A stretch of DNA of 55,195 nucleotides from Akkermansiaceae bacterium. Its GTDB lineage: Bacteria > Verrucomicrobiota > Verrucomicrobiia > Verrucomicrobiales > Akkermansiaceae. Numbering within the stretch: position 1 is the stretch's first letter; every line of letters begins with the position of its first letter. The position numbers and the translations under genes were made by a program. Location of the stretch: positions 1 to 55,195 of the forward strand of contig CANLKN010000008.1 in the NCBI GenBank assembly GCA_947491475.1, written 5' to 3'. A model generated the notes under the pieces. It worked only from the letters and a program-made list of their open reading frames with translations. It was not told the DNA's origin and ran no database searches. Positions 43,799 through 52,622 of the stretch are shown here, piece by piece.

Positions 43799-46700
43799 TC
43801 ACGCGTCGAGACTGAGGGCGGCCTTTTGCGCGGCGGATTTGTTTTCCTTGCCTGATTTCGATTCGTCCGCGCTGGTGAGGCGCATGCCGACCGGCTTGGA
43901 AACTCCGAACTCCTCCATGGTCACGCCATACATCACGTCGGCGCGGCTCATGGTGCGCTTCGAGTGGGTGACGATGATGAACTGCGAGCGGTCGATGAAG
44001 CGGTCGAGCACCTTGATGAAGCGGCCGATGTTGGACTCGTCGAGCGGGGCGTCGAGCTCGTCGAGCACGCAGAACGGGCTGGGCTTGATCATGTAGATCG
44101 AGAACAACAGCGCAACGGCGGTCATTGAGCGCTCGCCACCGGATAGAAGGGTGATCGACTGGAGTTTTTTTCCTGGAGGCTTGGCAATGACCTCGATGCC
44201 GCTTTCCAGCGGATCGCTTTCATCGAGCAGCGTGAGGTCGGCCTGGCCTTTTTCACCGAAGAGCTCCTTGAACATCTCCTGAAAGTTGATGCGCACTTGG
44301 GCGAAGGTCTCGGCGAACAAGCGCTGGGTTTCCTCGTTGATGCGTTCAATGACTTCGAGCAGTTCGGTTTTGGAAGCGACGAGGTCGTCGTGCTGGTTGC
44401 GCAGGAAGTTATATCTTTCCTCAAGTTCCTCGAACTCCTCGATGGCGTCGAGATTCACGGGGCCCATCGCATCAAGGCGGCGCTTGATGTCGGTGACGAT
44501 CATTTCCACGAAACTCCAGTCGGGTTCGCCGGTCATGTCGCCGGGGATTTCGAGGTCGTCCTCACTGGTGCCATCGACCACCATGGTGGGGATGTCGTCG
44601 TCGTCGGATTGGCCATTGGCGTCTCCGGAGTTCACGGATTCATCGGCGGAAACAAGCACCTGCCTGCCGCTGCGTGCTTGCAGGGATTTTTGCGAGGCGA
44701 TGCTGGCGAGCAAGGCGTGGGCATCGGGTTCGAAAGTGGCGAGATCGAGTTGATAGCGCTCCTGGATCATGTTGGTCAGGTTTTCCAGGCGCAGATCGAG
44801 CTTGGTGGCGGAGACTTCCTCACGGCCTTTCTGCTCGGCGATCTTGGCATGGTCGCGGCGGACGGCGGCGAGTTGGGTCTCGGCTGTTTCGATGGCTTCC
44901 AACAACTCGGCGCGGCCGGCGGCGCGGGACGCGATTTCCACTTCGAGGTCCTGCACTTCGAGGCGGTGCGTTTCGCATTCTTCGGCGAGGCGGTTGTTTT
45001 CGGCGGTGGCTGCTTCGATCCGCTGGTTGAATGATTCGATCTCGGCCTCGCGGCGGATGGAAACCTCGCGCAGTTCCGAAAGGCGGGCCTCCATCGGTTT
45101 TTGTTGTTCTTCGGCGGCCTGCTTGGCGCGGCGTTCGACTGCGAGCTCGGTGCGAAGTTCGTTGAGAATCGAGTTGAGATCCTGTTCGCGGCGGACGGCG
45201 GAATCCGATTCGGATTGCAGCCTGCGTGCTTCGTTTTCCAGGGCTTCGAGGCGTTCGCGCGATGAGGAGAGTTCGCCTTCCATTTGCTCGCGCCCTTCGG
45301 CGGCGGCCCGCTCGCGGTTTTCGAGTTCGCCACGTTCCCAGCGGACGTTTTCGGCTTTGGTCTCGAAATTCTCGACCTCGCGCGTCGCCAGGCTGAGCTG
45401 GCCTTGCAGCGTGGAGAGTTCGACTTTCTGGCGTTGCAGGCGTTCGCGTGAAACTTCGACTTCTTCGCGGAGGCGTTCGAGCTGGCTTTCAAGTTCGCCT
45501 ACGCGGTTGCGGGCGGCCTCGTCGGCGGCTGTTAGAGAGGCGACTTCCGCTTCGAGTGAGCGCAGTTCGTTGCGCAGTTCGAGCACCGAGGTGGAGCCTT
45601 CCTTGGAAGATCCGCCGCGCAGCATGCCTTCGCCGCTGAGCATCACACCGGCGAGCGTGACGAAGGTGACGCCGGGATGATTTGCGCGCAGGCGCAGGGC
45701 GGTGCTCAGGTTTGGCACGATGAGCACTTTTTCCAACAGCCGCTCGATCACTCCGGAAATTTTGCGATCGGACTTGATGCGGTCGAGCGCCCATGCGGTG
45801 GCACCTTCGGGCAACGACTCCATTTGCGTGCCCTTGGCATGGGGGACGAAGGATTCGGGCAGAATGGCGGCGACGCCGAGTTGTTTCTCGGTGAGCCGTT
45901 CGATGATGGCCTCGGCGGAGGCTTGGTCTTGCACGAGCACGGCATGAAGATGAGTGCCGAGCGCGGCTTCGATTGCGCGGGCGCAGCTGTTGTCCGCCTC
46001 GATGAACGAAGCGAGCGCGCCATGGATGCCGGGTTTGAACTGCTCCGGATCACCGAGGCCTTTGAGAACGTTTTGGGTACCTTTTTCAAAGCCCTCGCCG
46101 CTTTCGACCAGCTGACGGACGGCACCGAAACGCGCCGAACGCTGGGCGAGGATCTTGTTCGATTCGATGGCTGCGGTGCGCGCCGCATCGAGGTCGCCGC
46201 GGGTGTGTTGGTATGAGCGTTCAGCGCTGCGGAAGGCTTCTTCGAGCTCGGCGAGCTGCGAGCCGGTGCTCTCGACTTCGCCTGCGATGCGTGACTGTTC
46301 GGCGCGGAACTCTTCGAGTTCAAGATTGAGGCGCTGTTCTTCATCGGCAAGCTGGCGGGCGCGCTCGCGGGTGCCTTCGAGTTGGGAAAGCGCGCTCTCG
46401 ATCTTCGCCTGGAGCGTGGCAATGAGCGTTTGAGTGCGGTTTGCCTCGCCGCGGGTTTCGCGCAGCGCGGACTCGATGCGTTCGCGCTCCTCGCGGGTGC
46501 CCTGGGTGCGGGTTTCCTGCTCGGCAAGTTGCAGTTCCTTTTCCGCGATCAAGCGGCTGAGTTGGTCAAGCGACTCGTTGGCGGCGATGAAATCGAACTC
46601 CTGCTGGGCGAGTTTCTCGCGGGTGCTGAAAATGTCCTCGTGGTTCTGGCGGATGCGGCTATCGAGCTCGGCCTTGCGCTCCTCGTTGAAGGCCATGCGG

Positions 46701-47605
46701 CCTTCGGCGGAGTTGAGCGCGTTGCGGTGCTCGTTGAGGTGGCCGCGCAGCTCGGCGAGCTCGCCCTCAAAGGTGCGGGCGGCGGCGCGGGCGGTGGCTA
46801 CTGCTTCCTCTTTCTTGGGCAGCATCATTTCCAACTCGGTATCGCGCACTTCCAGTCCGCGGATGGAAACCGTCAACTCGTCGCGCTCGGCGGTGAGTTC
46901 GACATACCGGCGGTGGCTAAGATGGGTGTCGAGCACGCGGGTGTCGGCGGCCAGCGCCTGATAGCGGCGGGCCTTGGCGACCTGGCGCTTGAGTGAGTTC
47001 ATCCGGCGCTCCTGCTCGGCGAGCACGTCGGACACCCGCAGCAGATTGGCTTCGGTGTATTCGAGTTTGCGCAGCGCCTCTTTTTTCTCGCGCTTGAATT
47101 TCGTGATGCCCGCCGCCTCCTCGAACACCGCACGGCGTTCCTCCGGCTTTGAGGAAAGAATCTGGTCGATCTGCCCCTGCGCCATGATCGAGTAGGCAGT
47201 GCGTCCGATGCCGGTATCCATCAGCATGTCATGGATGTCCTTGAGGCGGCAGAGCGTGTTGTTGATCCGGTATTCCGACTTGCCGTCGCGGAAAACCCGG
47301 CGGGTGATGGCTACTTCGTTGAAATCCACTTTAAGCGGTCCTTCGCAGTCGGCCATCGTCAAGGTGACTTCCGCCATGCCGAGCGGCTTGCGCTTTTCGG
47401 TGCCGTTGAAAATGACGTCCGCCATTTCACCGCCGCGCAGCGCCTTGGCAGAGGTCTCGCCGAGCACCCAGCGGATGGCATCGACGACATTCGATTTGCC
47501 GCAGCCATTCGGGCCGACAATGCCGGTGACGCCTTCGGCGAATTCAAAGACGGTCTTGTCCGCGAAGGATTTGAAACCGTGGATTTCCAGAGTTTTGAGA
47601 TACAT
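43799..47605 (-). CDS. smc: Chromosome segregation protein SMC
   Basis: 1268 residues. SMC dimers form the condensin that compacts and separates sister chromosomes. The Walker A (GPNGCGKSNVVDAIRWVLGE) is near residue 32. Two long coiled coils flank a hinge (about residues 520-640: GIHGALASFIEADNSCARAIEAALGTHL). The ABC signature LLSGGERSMTAVALLFSIY and the Walker B FCVLDELDAPLDESN are near residues 1155-1190. Compared with typical SMC (about 1170-1190), there is an acidic insertion of about 50 residues (SGDANGQSDDDDIPTM) before the C-terminal head and a Lys/Ala-rich tail. ScpA and ScpB are not in the window. Confidence 0.97.
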   Translation of the reverse strand: MYLKTLEIHGFKSFADKTVFEFAEGVTGIVGPNGCGKSNVVDAIRWVLGETSAKALRGGEMADVIFNGTEKRKPLGMAEVTLTMADCEGPLKVDFNEVAITRRVFRDGKSEYRINNTLCRLKDIHDMLMDTGIGRTAYSIMAQGQIDQILSSKPEERRAVFEEAAGITKFKREKKEALRKLEYTEANLLRVSDVLAEQERRMNSLKRQVAKARRYQALAADTRVLDTHLSHRRYVELTAERDELTVSIRGLEVRDTELEMMLPKKEEAVATARAAARTFEGELAELRGHLNEHRNALNSAEGRMAFNEERKAELDSRIRQNHEDIFSTREKLAQQEFDFIAANESLDQLSRLIAEKELQLAEQETRTQGTREERERIESALRETRGEANRTQTLIATLQAKIESALSQLEGTRERARQLADEEQRLNLELEEFRAEQSRIAGEVESTGSQLAELEEAFRSAERSYQHTRGDLDAARTAAIESNKILAQRSARFGAVRQLVESGEGFEKGTQNVLKGLGDPEQFKPGIHGALASFIEADNSCARAIEAALGTHLHAVLVQDQASAEAIIERLTEKQLGVAAILPESFVPHAKGTQMESLPEGATAWALDRIKSDRKISGVIERLLEKVLIVPNLSTALRLRANHPGVTFVTLAGVMLSGEGMLRGGSSKEGSTSVLELRNELRSLEAEVASLTAADEAARNRVGELESQLERLREEVEVSRERLQRQKVELSTLQGQLSLATREVENFETKAENVRWERGELENRERAAAEGREQMEGELSSSRERLEALENEARRLQSESDSAVRREQDLNSILNELRTELAVERRAKQAAEEQQKPMEARLSELREVSIRREAEIESFNQRIEAATAENNRLAEECETHRLEVQDLEVEIASRAAGRAELLEAIETAETQLAAVRRDHAKIAEQKGREEVSATKLDLRLENLTNMIQERYQLDLATFEPDAHALLASIASQKSLQARSGRQVLVSADESVNSGDANGQSDDDDIPTMVVDGTSEDDLEIPGDMTGEPDWSFVEMIVTDIKRRLDAMGPVNLDAIEEFEELEERYNFLRNQHDDLVASKTELLEVIERINEETQRLFAETFAQVRINFQEMFKELFGEKGQADLTLLDESDPLESGIEVIAKPPGKKLQSITLLSGGERSMTAVALLFSIYMIKPSPFCVLDELDAPLDESNIGRFIKVLDRFIDRSQFIIVTHSKRTMSRADVMYGVTMEEFGVSKPVGMRLTSADESKSGKENKSAAQKAALSLDA

Positions 47606-47805
47606 GATGACAGGAGTTGGGAATTCCGCCCGAGAGGGAAGTGGGCGTTCCGCAACCTAGCCCCGATACCAGCCATCCGCAATGTGCCTGACCGAATAGC
47701 ACTTGATGTGGTATGGAAAACAATCCTGAACCTCCATATATTGAGGTTTTGGGTATTTTGGAAATCCTAAATACTTTGTAGGCGGCACGACCAGGCAAGC
47801 TGGCC

Positions 47806-48732
47806 TCAAACCGCAAACAGCGTGGTGATCGAGTGCCCGCTGTGAATGCGCCGAATCGCCTCGCCCAGCATCGGGGCGATGCCCACGACGTGGACTTTCG
47901 GTCCGGCCGCCTGCGGCACGGAATCGGTGGTGATGACTTCCTCAATGGCCGAAGCGGCGATCCGCTCGTGGGCGATCTCACCGAGAACGGCGTGGGAAAC
48001 TCCGGCAAAAATCCGCCGTGCGCCGTGCTTGTGGAGAATTTCCGCCGCCGCCATCAGCGTGCCCGCGGTTTCCGTCATGTCATCGACCAGCAACACATCG
48101 CGGCCATCGACGTCGCCAATCACATTCATGGCTTCGACGCGGGTGGCGCTGACGCGGTGCTTGGCGACTATGGCGAGTTCCGCGCCAAGTGCCTCGGCAT
48201 AGGCGCGGGCCATTTTGACGCCGCCGACATCGGGCGATACCACGGTGAGATTCGAGGTCTCGGGCAGGCGTTCCCGGAGGTAGCCGATCAGCGCGGGCTT
48301 GGCGTAGAGATGGTCCACCGGGATATCGAAGAATCCCTGGATTTGCGGGGCGTGGAGGTCCATGGTCAGCACCCGGTTCACGCCGGCGGAGGTGATCAGG
48401 TTGGCCACCAGTTTGGCCGTGATAGGAACCCGCGGCTGGTCCTTGCGGTCCTGGCGCGCGTAGCCGAAAAACGGCATCACCGCGGTGATCCGCTCGGCGC
48501 TGGCGCGGCGCGCGGCATCCACCATGATGAGCAACTCCATGATGTTGTGGTTGGTCGGCGGGCAACTCGGCTGGATGATGAAAATGTCCTCGCCGCGGAT
48601 GTTTTCATTGATTTTGACAAAAGTCTCACCATCGGGAAACGCGGTGACTTGCACGTCCGCCAGAGGCTGGCCAAGGTTTTCGGCGATGCGCTCTGCGAGC
48701 GCACGGTGAGCGGTTCCACTAATGATTTTCAT
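47806..48732 (-). CDS. prs: Ribose-phosphate pyrophosphokinase
   Basis: 308 residues, normal length. Prs makes PRPP from ribose 5-phosphate and ATP, supplying nucleotide, His and Trp synthesis. FPDGETFVKINENIRGEDIF and FGYARQDRKD contain ATP-binding residues. The metal-binding motif is HAPQIQGFFDIPVDHL, and the PRPP loop is DVLLVDDMTETAGTL. It is a class I enzyme of the hexameric, allosterically regulated type. The user hpt is at 33770 and trpA at 29953. A 200-bp gap with weak AT-rich inverted repeats separates it from smc. Confidence 0.96.
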   Translation of the reverse strand: MKIISGTAHRALAERIAENLGQPLADVQVTAFPDGETFVKINENIRGEDIFIIQPSCPPTNHNIMELLIMVDAARRASAERITAVMPFFGYARQDRKDQPRVPITAKLVANLITSAGVNRVLTMDLHAPQIQGFFDIPVDHLYAKPALIGYLRERLPETSNLTVVSPDVGGVKMARAYAEALGAELAIVAKHRVSATRVEAMNVIGDVDGRDVLLVDDMTETAGTLMAAAEILHKHGARRIFAGVSHAVLGEIAHERIAASAIEEVITTDSVPQAAGPKVHVVGIAPMLGEAIRRIHSGHSITTLFAV

Positions 48733-48834
48733 GGGAGGTGGGCAATGGGAGGCGGCGGCGCGCGGATTCTTTACGGCCCCGGGCGGGACGGCAACACTTT
48801 GCTTTTAAAACATGGCACCCAGCCGCTGGAGTCG

Positions 48835-48873
48835 AAAAAAATTCAACCACCACCGGCGAACCGGTGGTGGTTG
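48835..48873 (-). terminator. Terminator of the tryptophanase-family gene
   Basis: On the minus strand a perfect 13-bp stem (48844-48856 with 48861-48873) closes a TTCG tetraloop and is followed by AATTTTTTT. Confidence 0.92.
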
Positions 48874-48900
48874 TGGCTCATCCTATGATCCCCCCCGGAA

Positions 48901-50370
48901 TCACAGGCTTTCGCCAAAGTCTTTGCGAAACTTCGCCATGAGCTTCACCGGCCAGTCGGAAACAGGCTCCAACCTACCTAGGAAAAACCGCAGAACAGCG
49001 GGTTCGTCTGTAAATTTCAATCCACCGACCAGTTCGCGGTTTTCATAAAGCCACTTCATGCGGTCGGCCACATACATGATTTGTGAGAGGGTGAACACGC
49101 GGCGCGGCAGGGCGAGGCGGAGCAGTTCGACATCGGCGAGGATGTCGTTGCCATTGGCATCGCGGACGCTGGAAATCGTGCCGCGCTCCATGCCGCGCGC
49201 GCCGGAGATGATGAAGAAAGCTGCGGCCAGGGCACCTGCCGGATATTCCGTTTGCGGCACGTGCGGAAGGAAGGCACCGGCATCGATGTGGGCGCCGAGT
49301 CCGCCCGCCGGGGTGACCACCGGAACGCCTGCGGCGTCGAGATCATCGACGAGGTATTTGATGAACGCGGGCGACTGCCCGACCATCGCCTCGTCGGTGG
49401 TTTCGCGCAGGCCCACGGCCATGGCTTCGATCTCGCGCACTGACATGCCGCCGTAGGTGAGGAAGCCTTCGTAGAGCGGAACCAGGTCCTTCATCTGATT
49501 GAAGAGGTCGAGGTTGTTGGTGGCGATGCCGCCGCCGCGCGTGCAACTCACCTTGCGGCTGGAGAAATAGATGAGATCGCTGAGCGAACACATTTCCAGC
49601 AGGATGTCCTTGATCGAGGCGGTCTCGTAGCCGGGTTCGCGTTGTTTGATGAACCATGCGTTCTCACCGACGAGGCTGAAGTCGAGCAGCACCATGATGC
49701 CGTGCTGTTTGGCCATCGCATGGACTTCGCGCAGGTTTTGCATCGAGAACGGCTGCCCGCCGATCAGATTGGTGGATGCCTCCATGCGGACGTAGGGAAT
49801 TTTCGAGGCACCGTATTTTTCGATGACGGCTGCGAATTTGTTGAGGTCGAGATTTCCTTTGAACGGGAAGTCGCTCTTCAGTTTGAGTGCCTCTTCGGTG
49901 TAGATTTCGAGGATCTGGCCGCCGTTGATGTCGATGTGCGCCTTGGTGGTGGTGAAGTGATAGTTCATCGGCACCACGTCGCCGGGTTTGATGAAGGTTT
50001 TGGAAATGATGTTTTCCGCCGCGCGGCCCTGGTGGACGGGAAGGATGTGCTGCATTCCGAAGACCTCGCGCACGGCATCCTGCATGCGGGTGAAGCTGGC
50101 GGAACCGGCATAGGCGTCATCGGCCACCATCATCGAGCCGATCTGCTGGTCGCTCATCGCGTTGGTGCCGCTGTCGGTAAGCATGTCGAGAAAGACATCC
50201 TGGGTGGTCAGAAGGAAGGTGTTGAAGCCGGCTTCCTCCATCGCCTGCTTGCGGCGCTCGATCGGACGCAGGTGGAGTTTCTGGACGACGCGAACTTTGT
50301 GAAGCTCCAGCGGAATTTCCTGGCCGCTGTGGAACTTGACTTGTGGCGTGCGGGATGGGGTTTCCTTCAT
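48901..50370 (-). CDS. Tryptophanase / tyrosine phenol-lyase family beta-eliminating lyase
   Basis: 489 residues from the ATG at 50370. PLP-dependent enzymes of this family (PF01212) split tryptophan to indole, pyruvate and ammonia, or tyrosine to phenol. N-terminal landmarks are LLTTQDVFLDMLTDSGTNAMSDQQ and the cofactor-contacting AYAGSASFTRMQDAV, with HQGRAAENI following. The PLP-binding lysine appears in FSSRKVSCTRGGGIA. E. coli TnaA and TPL have two consecutive Lys here; this one has Arg-Lys. The C-terminal DIDAGAFLPHVPQTEYPAGAL-like region aligns with the family. No tnaC-like leader peptide or tnaB transporter is seen. Whether Trp or Tyr is the substrate cannot be decided. Confidence 0.85.
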   Translation of the reverse strand: MKETPSRTPQVKFHSGQEIPLELHKVRVVQKLHLRPIERRKQAMEEAGFNTFLLTTQDVFLDMLTDSGTNAMSDQQIGSMMVADDAYAGSASFTRMQDAVREVFGMQHILPVHQGRAAENIISKTFIKPGDVVPMNYHFTTTKAHIDINGGQILEIYTEEALKLKSDFPFKGNLDLNKFAAVIEKYGASKIPYVRMEASTNLIGGQPFSMQNLREVHAMAKQHGIMVLLDFSLVGENAWFIKQREPGYETASIKDILLEMCSLSDLIYFSSRKVSCTRGGGIATNNLDLFNQMKDLVPLYEGFLTYGGMSVREIEAMAVGLRETTDEAMVGQSPAFIKYLVDDLDAAGVPVVTPAGGLGAHIDAGAFLPHVPQTEYPAGALAAAFFIISGARGMERGTISSVRDANGNDILADVELLRLALPRRVFTLSQIMYVADRMKWLYENRELVGGLKFTDEPAVLRFFLGRLEPVSDWPVKLMAKFRKDFGESL

Positions 50371-50433
50371 GTGTTGTGTGTGAGTTTCGTGCAAAATCGG
50401 GCAATAGCCCGTTTTGTTGCTCCGCCTCACGTC

Positions 50434-52605
50434 TCATTCGCCGCGCATTTCTGATGATCGGAACGGCCAGCGCCGGATTTCGAAATCCGGGAAACACGCC
50501 CCGGCACGCCAGGAGCCCGGATGGCCGGTGAAGAGCGCGGTCTTGAATCCGAGAGCGGCGGCGGGCTCAATGTCGTGCAGGGGATCGTTGCCGATGTGGA
50601 GGGTCTCGCCGGGTGTGATGCCGCGCTTGGCGAGATGCTCGGCAAGCCGATGAAACAAGGTGGGCGAGGGCTTGGCGATGCCGTGTTGATAGGACAGAAT
50701 GGTTAGATCAGGCGTGAAGAGTTTTGTCAGAGAGCCCAGCGAAGGCAGGGTGTTGCACTGGGCGTTGGAGAGGATGCCGAGCGGAATACCGGTGGCGGAA
50801 AGTTTTTCCAGCGTCTCCGCGACGCCAGGCATGAGCTGCGCGGGATGCCAAGCGGCTTCGGTTTCGATGACAAGGGCGTTGGCGTCATGATCGTGCGGCA
50901 GTTCCAGCACTTCCCGCCACAGGACGCGCAGATCGACTTCCGGAAAGGGTGTGTCTGCATTCAGGTGATGACGGAGCACGGCGGCATGAAGTGCTGCGCT
51001 GGGTGAGTCCGGTGGTTTGTGGCCGTGTTGTATGATGATTTTTCGCAAGAGTGGATCCGCTGTGGGATCGGGTTTCACTCCACCAGCGTGAGCGTCCAGC
51101 AAGGTGCCATAGACATCGAAGATCACCGCACGGAATGATTTCAAATCCGGCGCGGGTCGGGCGGGTGGGGGAGCGGTGAGGAAGTGGAAATTTTGCGGAG
51201 TGAGGTAGGAATCGAGGATGCGTTCGGGATCCAGTGCGGTGGGGGTCTTCGGCGTGGTTTTTGATAGATTCTGATAGATCGATCGCAATCGGAGCCAATA
51301 TGCCTGTGGCGACCATGGCGCGAGTTGCTCCCTGGTTGCGGCAGGTGTGCTTGTGACAAGTGCATGTGCAAGCCATGTGCGCGCGGCTTGCAAGCCATCT
51401 GCTGTCGTCACTTGCAAAAGGTCGGAATTTTCCGGTTGCATGACTTGGCGGATGACATGCTGCTGGAGGAACTCGGGCAGGTTTCCGAAGTCGGCATGGT
51501 CCGTCATGTCTTGTGTCCTGGCGCTGGATGTTGTGGGAAGCTCGCGGTTCCAGGCGTGCCATGTTTTTTGCATGGTTTGCGTGAGGCAGGCATCGAAGAC
51601 GTCATGATCAAGCCATTGCATCGGCACCAAGATTCTTTGATACCTCGATCCGCTGCGGATGCGGTGTCCGGCGTGATCGTTTTCCAAGTGTGGCAGCGCG
51701 CGGCCGAGCAGCGGTTTTTCCCATGCGATGGATTCGAGAAACACCAGCCCGAATCCTTCGGAAACCGAGGTGCTGGTGAGGTGGGTGGCATGAGCCAGCC
51801 ATTCATGGAAACTGGTGCCCGCACCTTGCACCGGTGATTCGCGATCCACCACATCGAAGGAGACCGGCAGCTGCATTTCCGCAGCAAAGCGCCGCCAGCC
51901 ATCATGGATTCGCAGCGCCTGCGGATTGCGCGGGGCGCGGGTGATGGCGAAGCGGGTTCCGGCCGGTGCCAGCGTGGCGAGCATAAGGATTTCACCGAGG
52001 TTTTTGCGACGGATGCCGCGCACCGGATAAAGCACCAGTGGTGAAGTCAGCGGCGATCTCGCAGCTGGTTGTGCATCGATGGGATTGGCTATCAGGTGGG
52101 CCTGCGCGGCTGGCAGCCCGGCAGCGAGAAAACGCGAGTGGTCGCGCGAGTTGAGAAACGCATAGTGCACATGCGGTGCCATCGGATAGGGCAGGGGACA
52201 TGCTCTGAGGCAGTCGGCGTTTTCCGGGCGACCGTCCTCGGCGAGATCGTGAATGTGCAGCAGCAGGCGCTTGCCGGCAGCGGCAAGTTGTTCAACAAGC
52301 CGTGAGAAAGCCGGGTTTTTCCCGAGCGAGTGATTGTGGAAATGCCAGACGTCCGGATTGGTTCCGAGCGCCTCGCAGGCGGTGGAATGAAGTCGGTCTA
52401 ACAGATCGGAATCAGTTTCCGCCGTGTGGGAATAACCGAGTCCATCGACCACACGAAGTGGTAAACCCGGCGGCGGATCATCCGCGCAAGCCCCGGCAAG
52501 AATGACATGGGGGATGCCCCGCCGTGTCAGCTCGCGCGAGGTGGCGGCGATGACTTGAGTGACGCCGCCAGCCCCGAGGTGATAGTGAACAATGGCGATT
52601 TTCAT
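50434..52605 (-). CDS. Glycosyltransferase-HAD phosphatase fusion
   Basis: 723 residues. The first part (about 1-380) is a GT-B glycosyltransferase of the GT4 type: an N-terminal HYHLGAGGVTQVIAATS nucleotide-fold entry, then SVSEGFGLVFLESIAWEKPLLGRALP near residue 295, an E-x7-E donor-sugar motif. A 100-residue helical linker follows. The C-terminal part (about 497-715) is a HAD-superfamily phosphatase: FDVYGTLLD (catalytic Asp motif I), ILSNAQ (motif II), KPSPTLFHRL (motif III Lys), and HIGNDPLHDIEPA (motif IV). Fused transferase-phosphatase pairs occur in sucrose, glucosylglycerol and mannosylglycerate synthesis, where the sugar-phosphate product is dephosphorylated. I infer a comparable two-step role. 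The substrate is unknown. Confidence 0.87.
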   Translation of the reverse strand: MKIAIVHYHLGAGGVTQVIAATSRELTRRGIPHVILAGACADDPPPGLPLRVVDGLGYSHTAETDSDLLDRLHSTACEALGTNPDVWHFHNHSLGKNPAFSRLVEQLAAAGKRLLLHIHDLAEDGRPENADCLRACPLPYPMAPHVHYAFLNSRDHSRFLAAGLPAAQAHLIANPIDAQPAARSPLTSPLVLYPVRGIRRKNLGEILMLATLAPAGTRFAITRAPRNPQALRIHDGWRRFAAEMQLPVSFDVVDRESPVQGAGTSFHEWLAHATHLTSTSVSEGFGLVFLESIAWEKPLLGRALPHLENDHAGHRIRSGSRYQRILVPMQWLDHDVFDACLTQTMQKTWHAWNRELPTTSSARTQDMTDHADFGNLPEFLQQHVIRQVMQPENSDLLQVTTADGLQAARTWLAHALVTSTPAATREQLAPWSPQAYWLRLRSIYQNLSKTTPKTPTALDPERILDSYLTPQNFHFLTAPPPARPAPDLKSFRAVIFDVYGTLLDAHAGGVKPDPTADPLLRKIIIQHGHKPPDSPSAALHAAVLRHHLNADTPFPEVDLRVLWREVLELPHDHDANALVIETEAAWHPAQLMPGVAETLEKLSATGIPLGILSNAQCNTLPSLGSLTKLFTPDLTILSYQHGIAKPSPTLFHRLAEHLAKRGITPGETLHIGNDPLHDIEPAAALGFKTALFTGHPGSWRAGACFPDFEIRRWPFRSSEMRGE

Positions 52606-52622
52606 CTCGGAGGATCAGGGGC

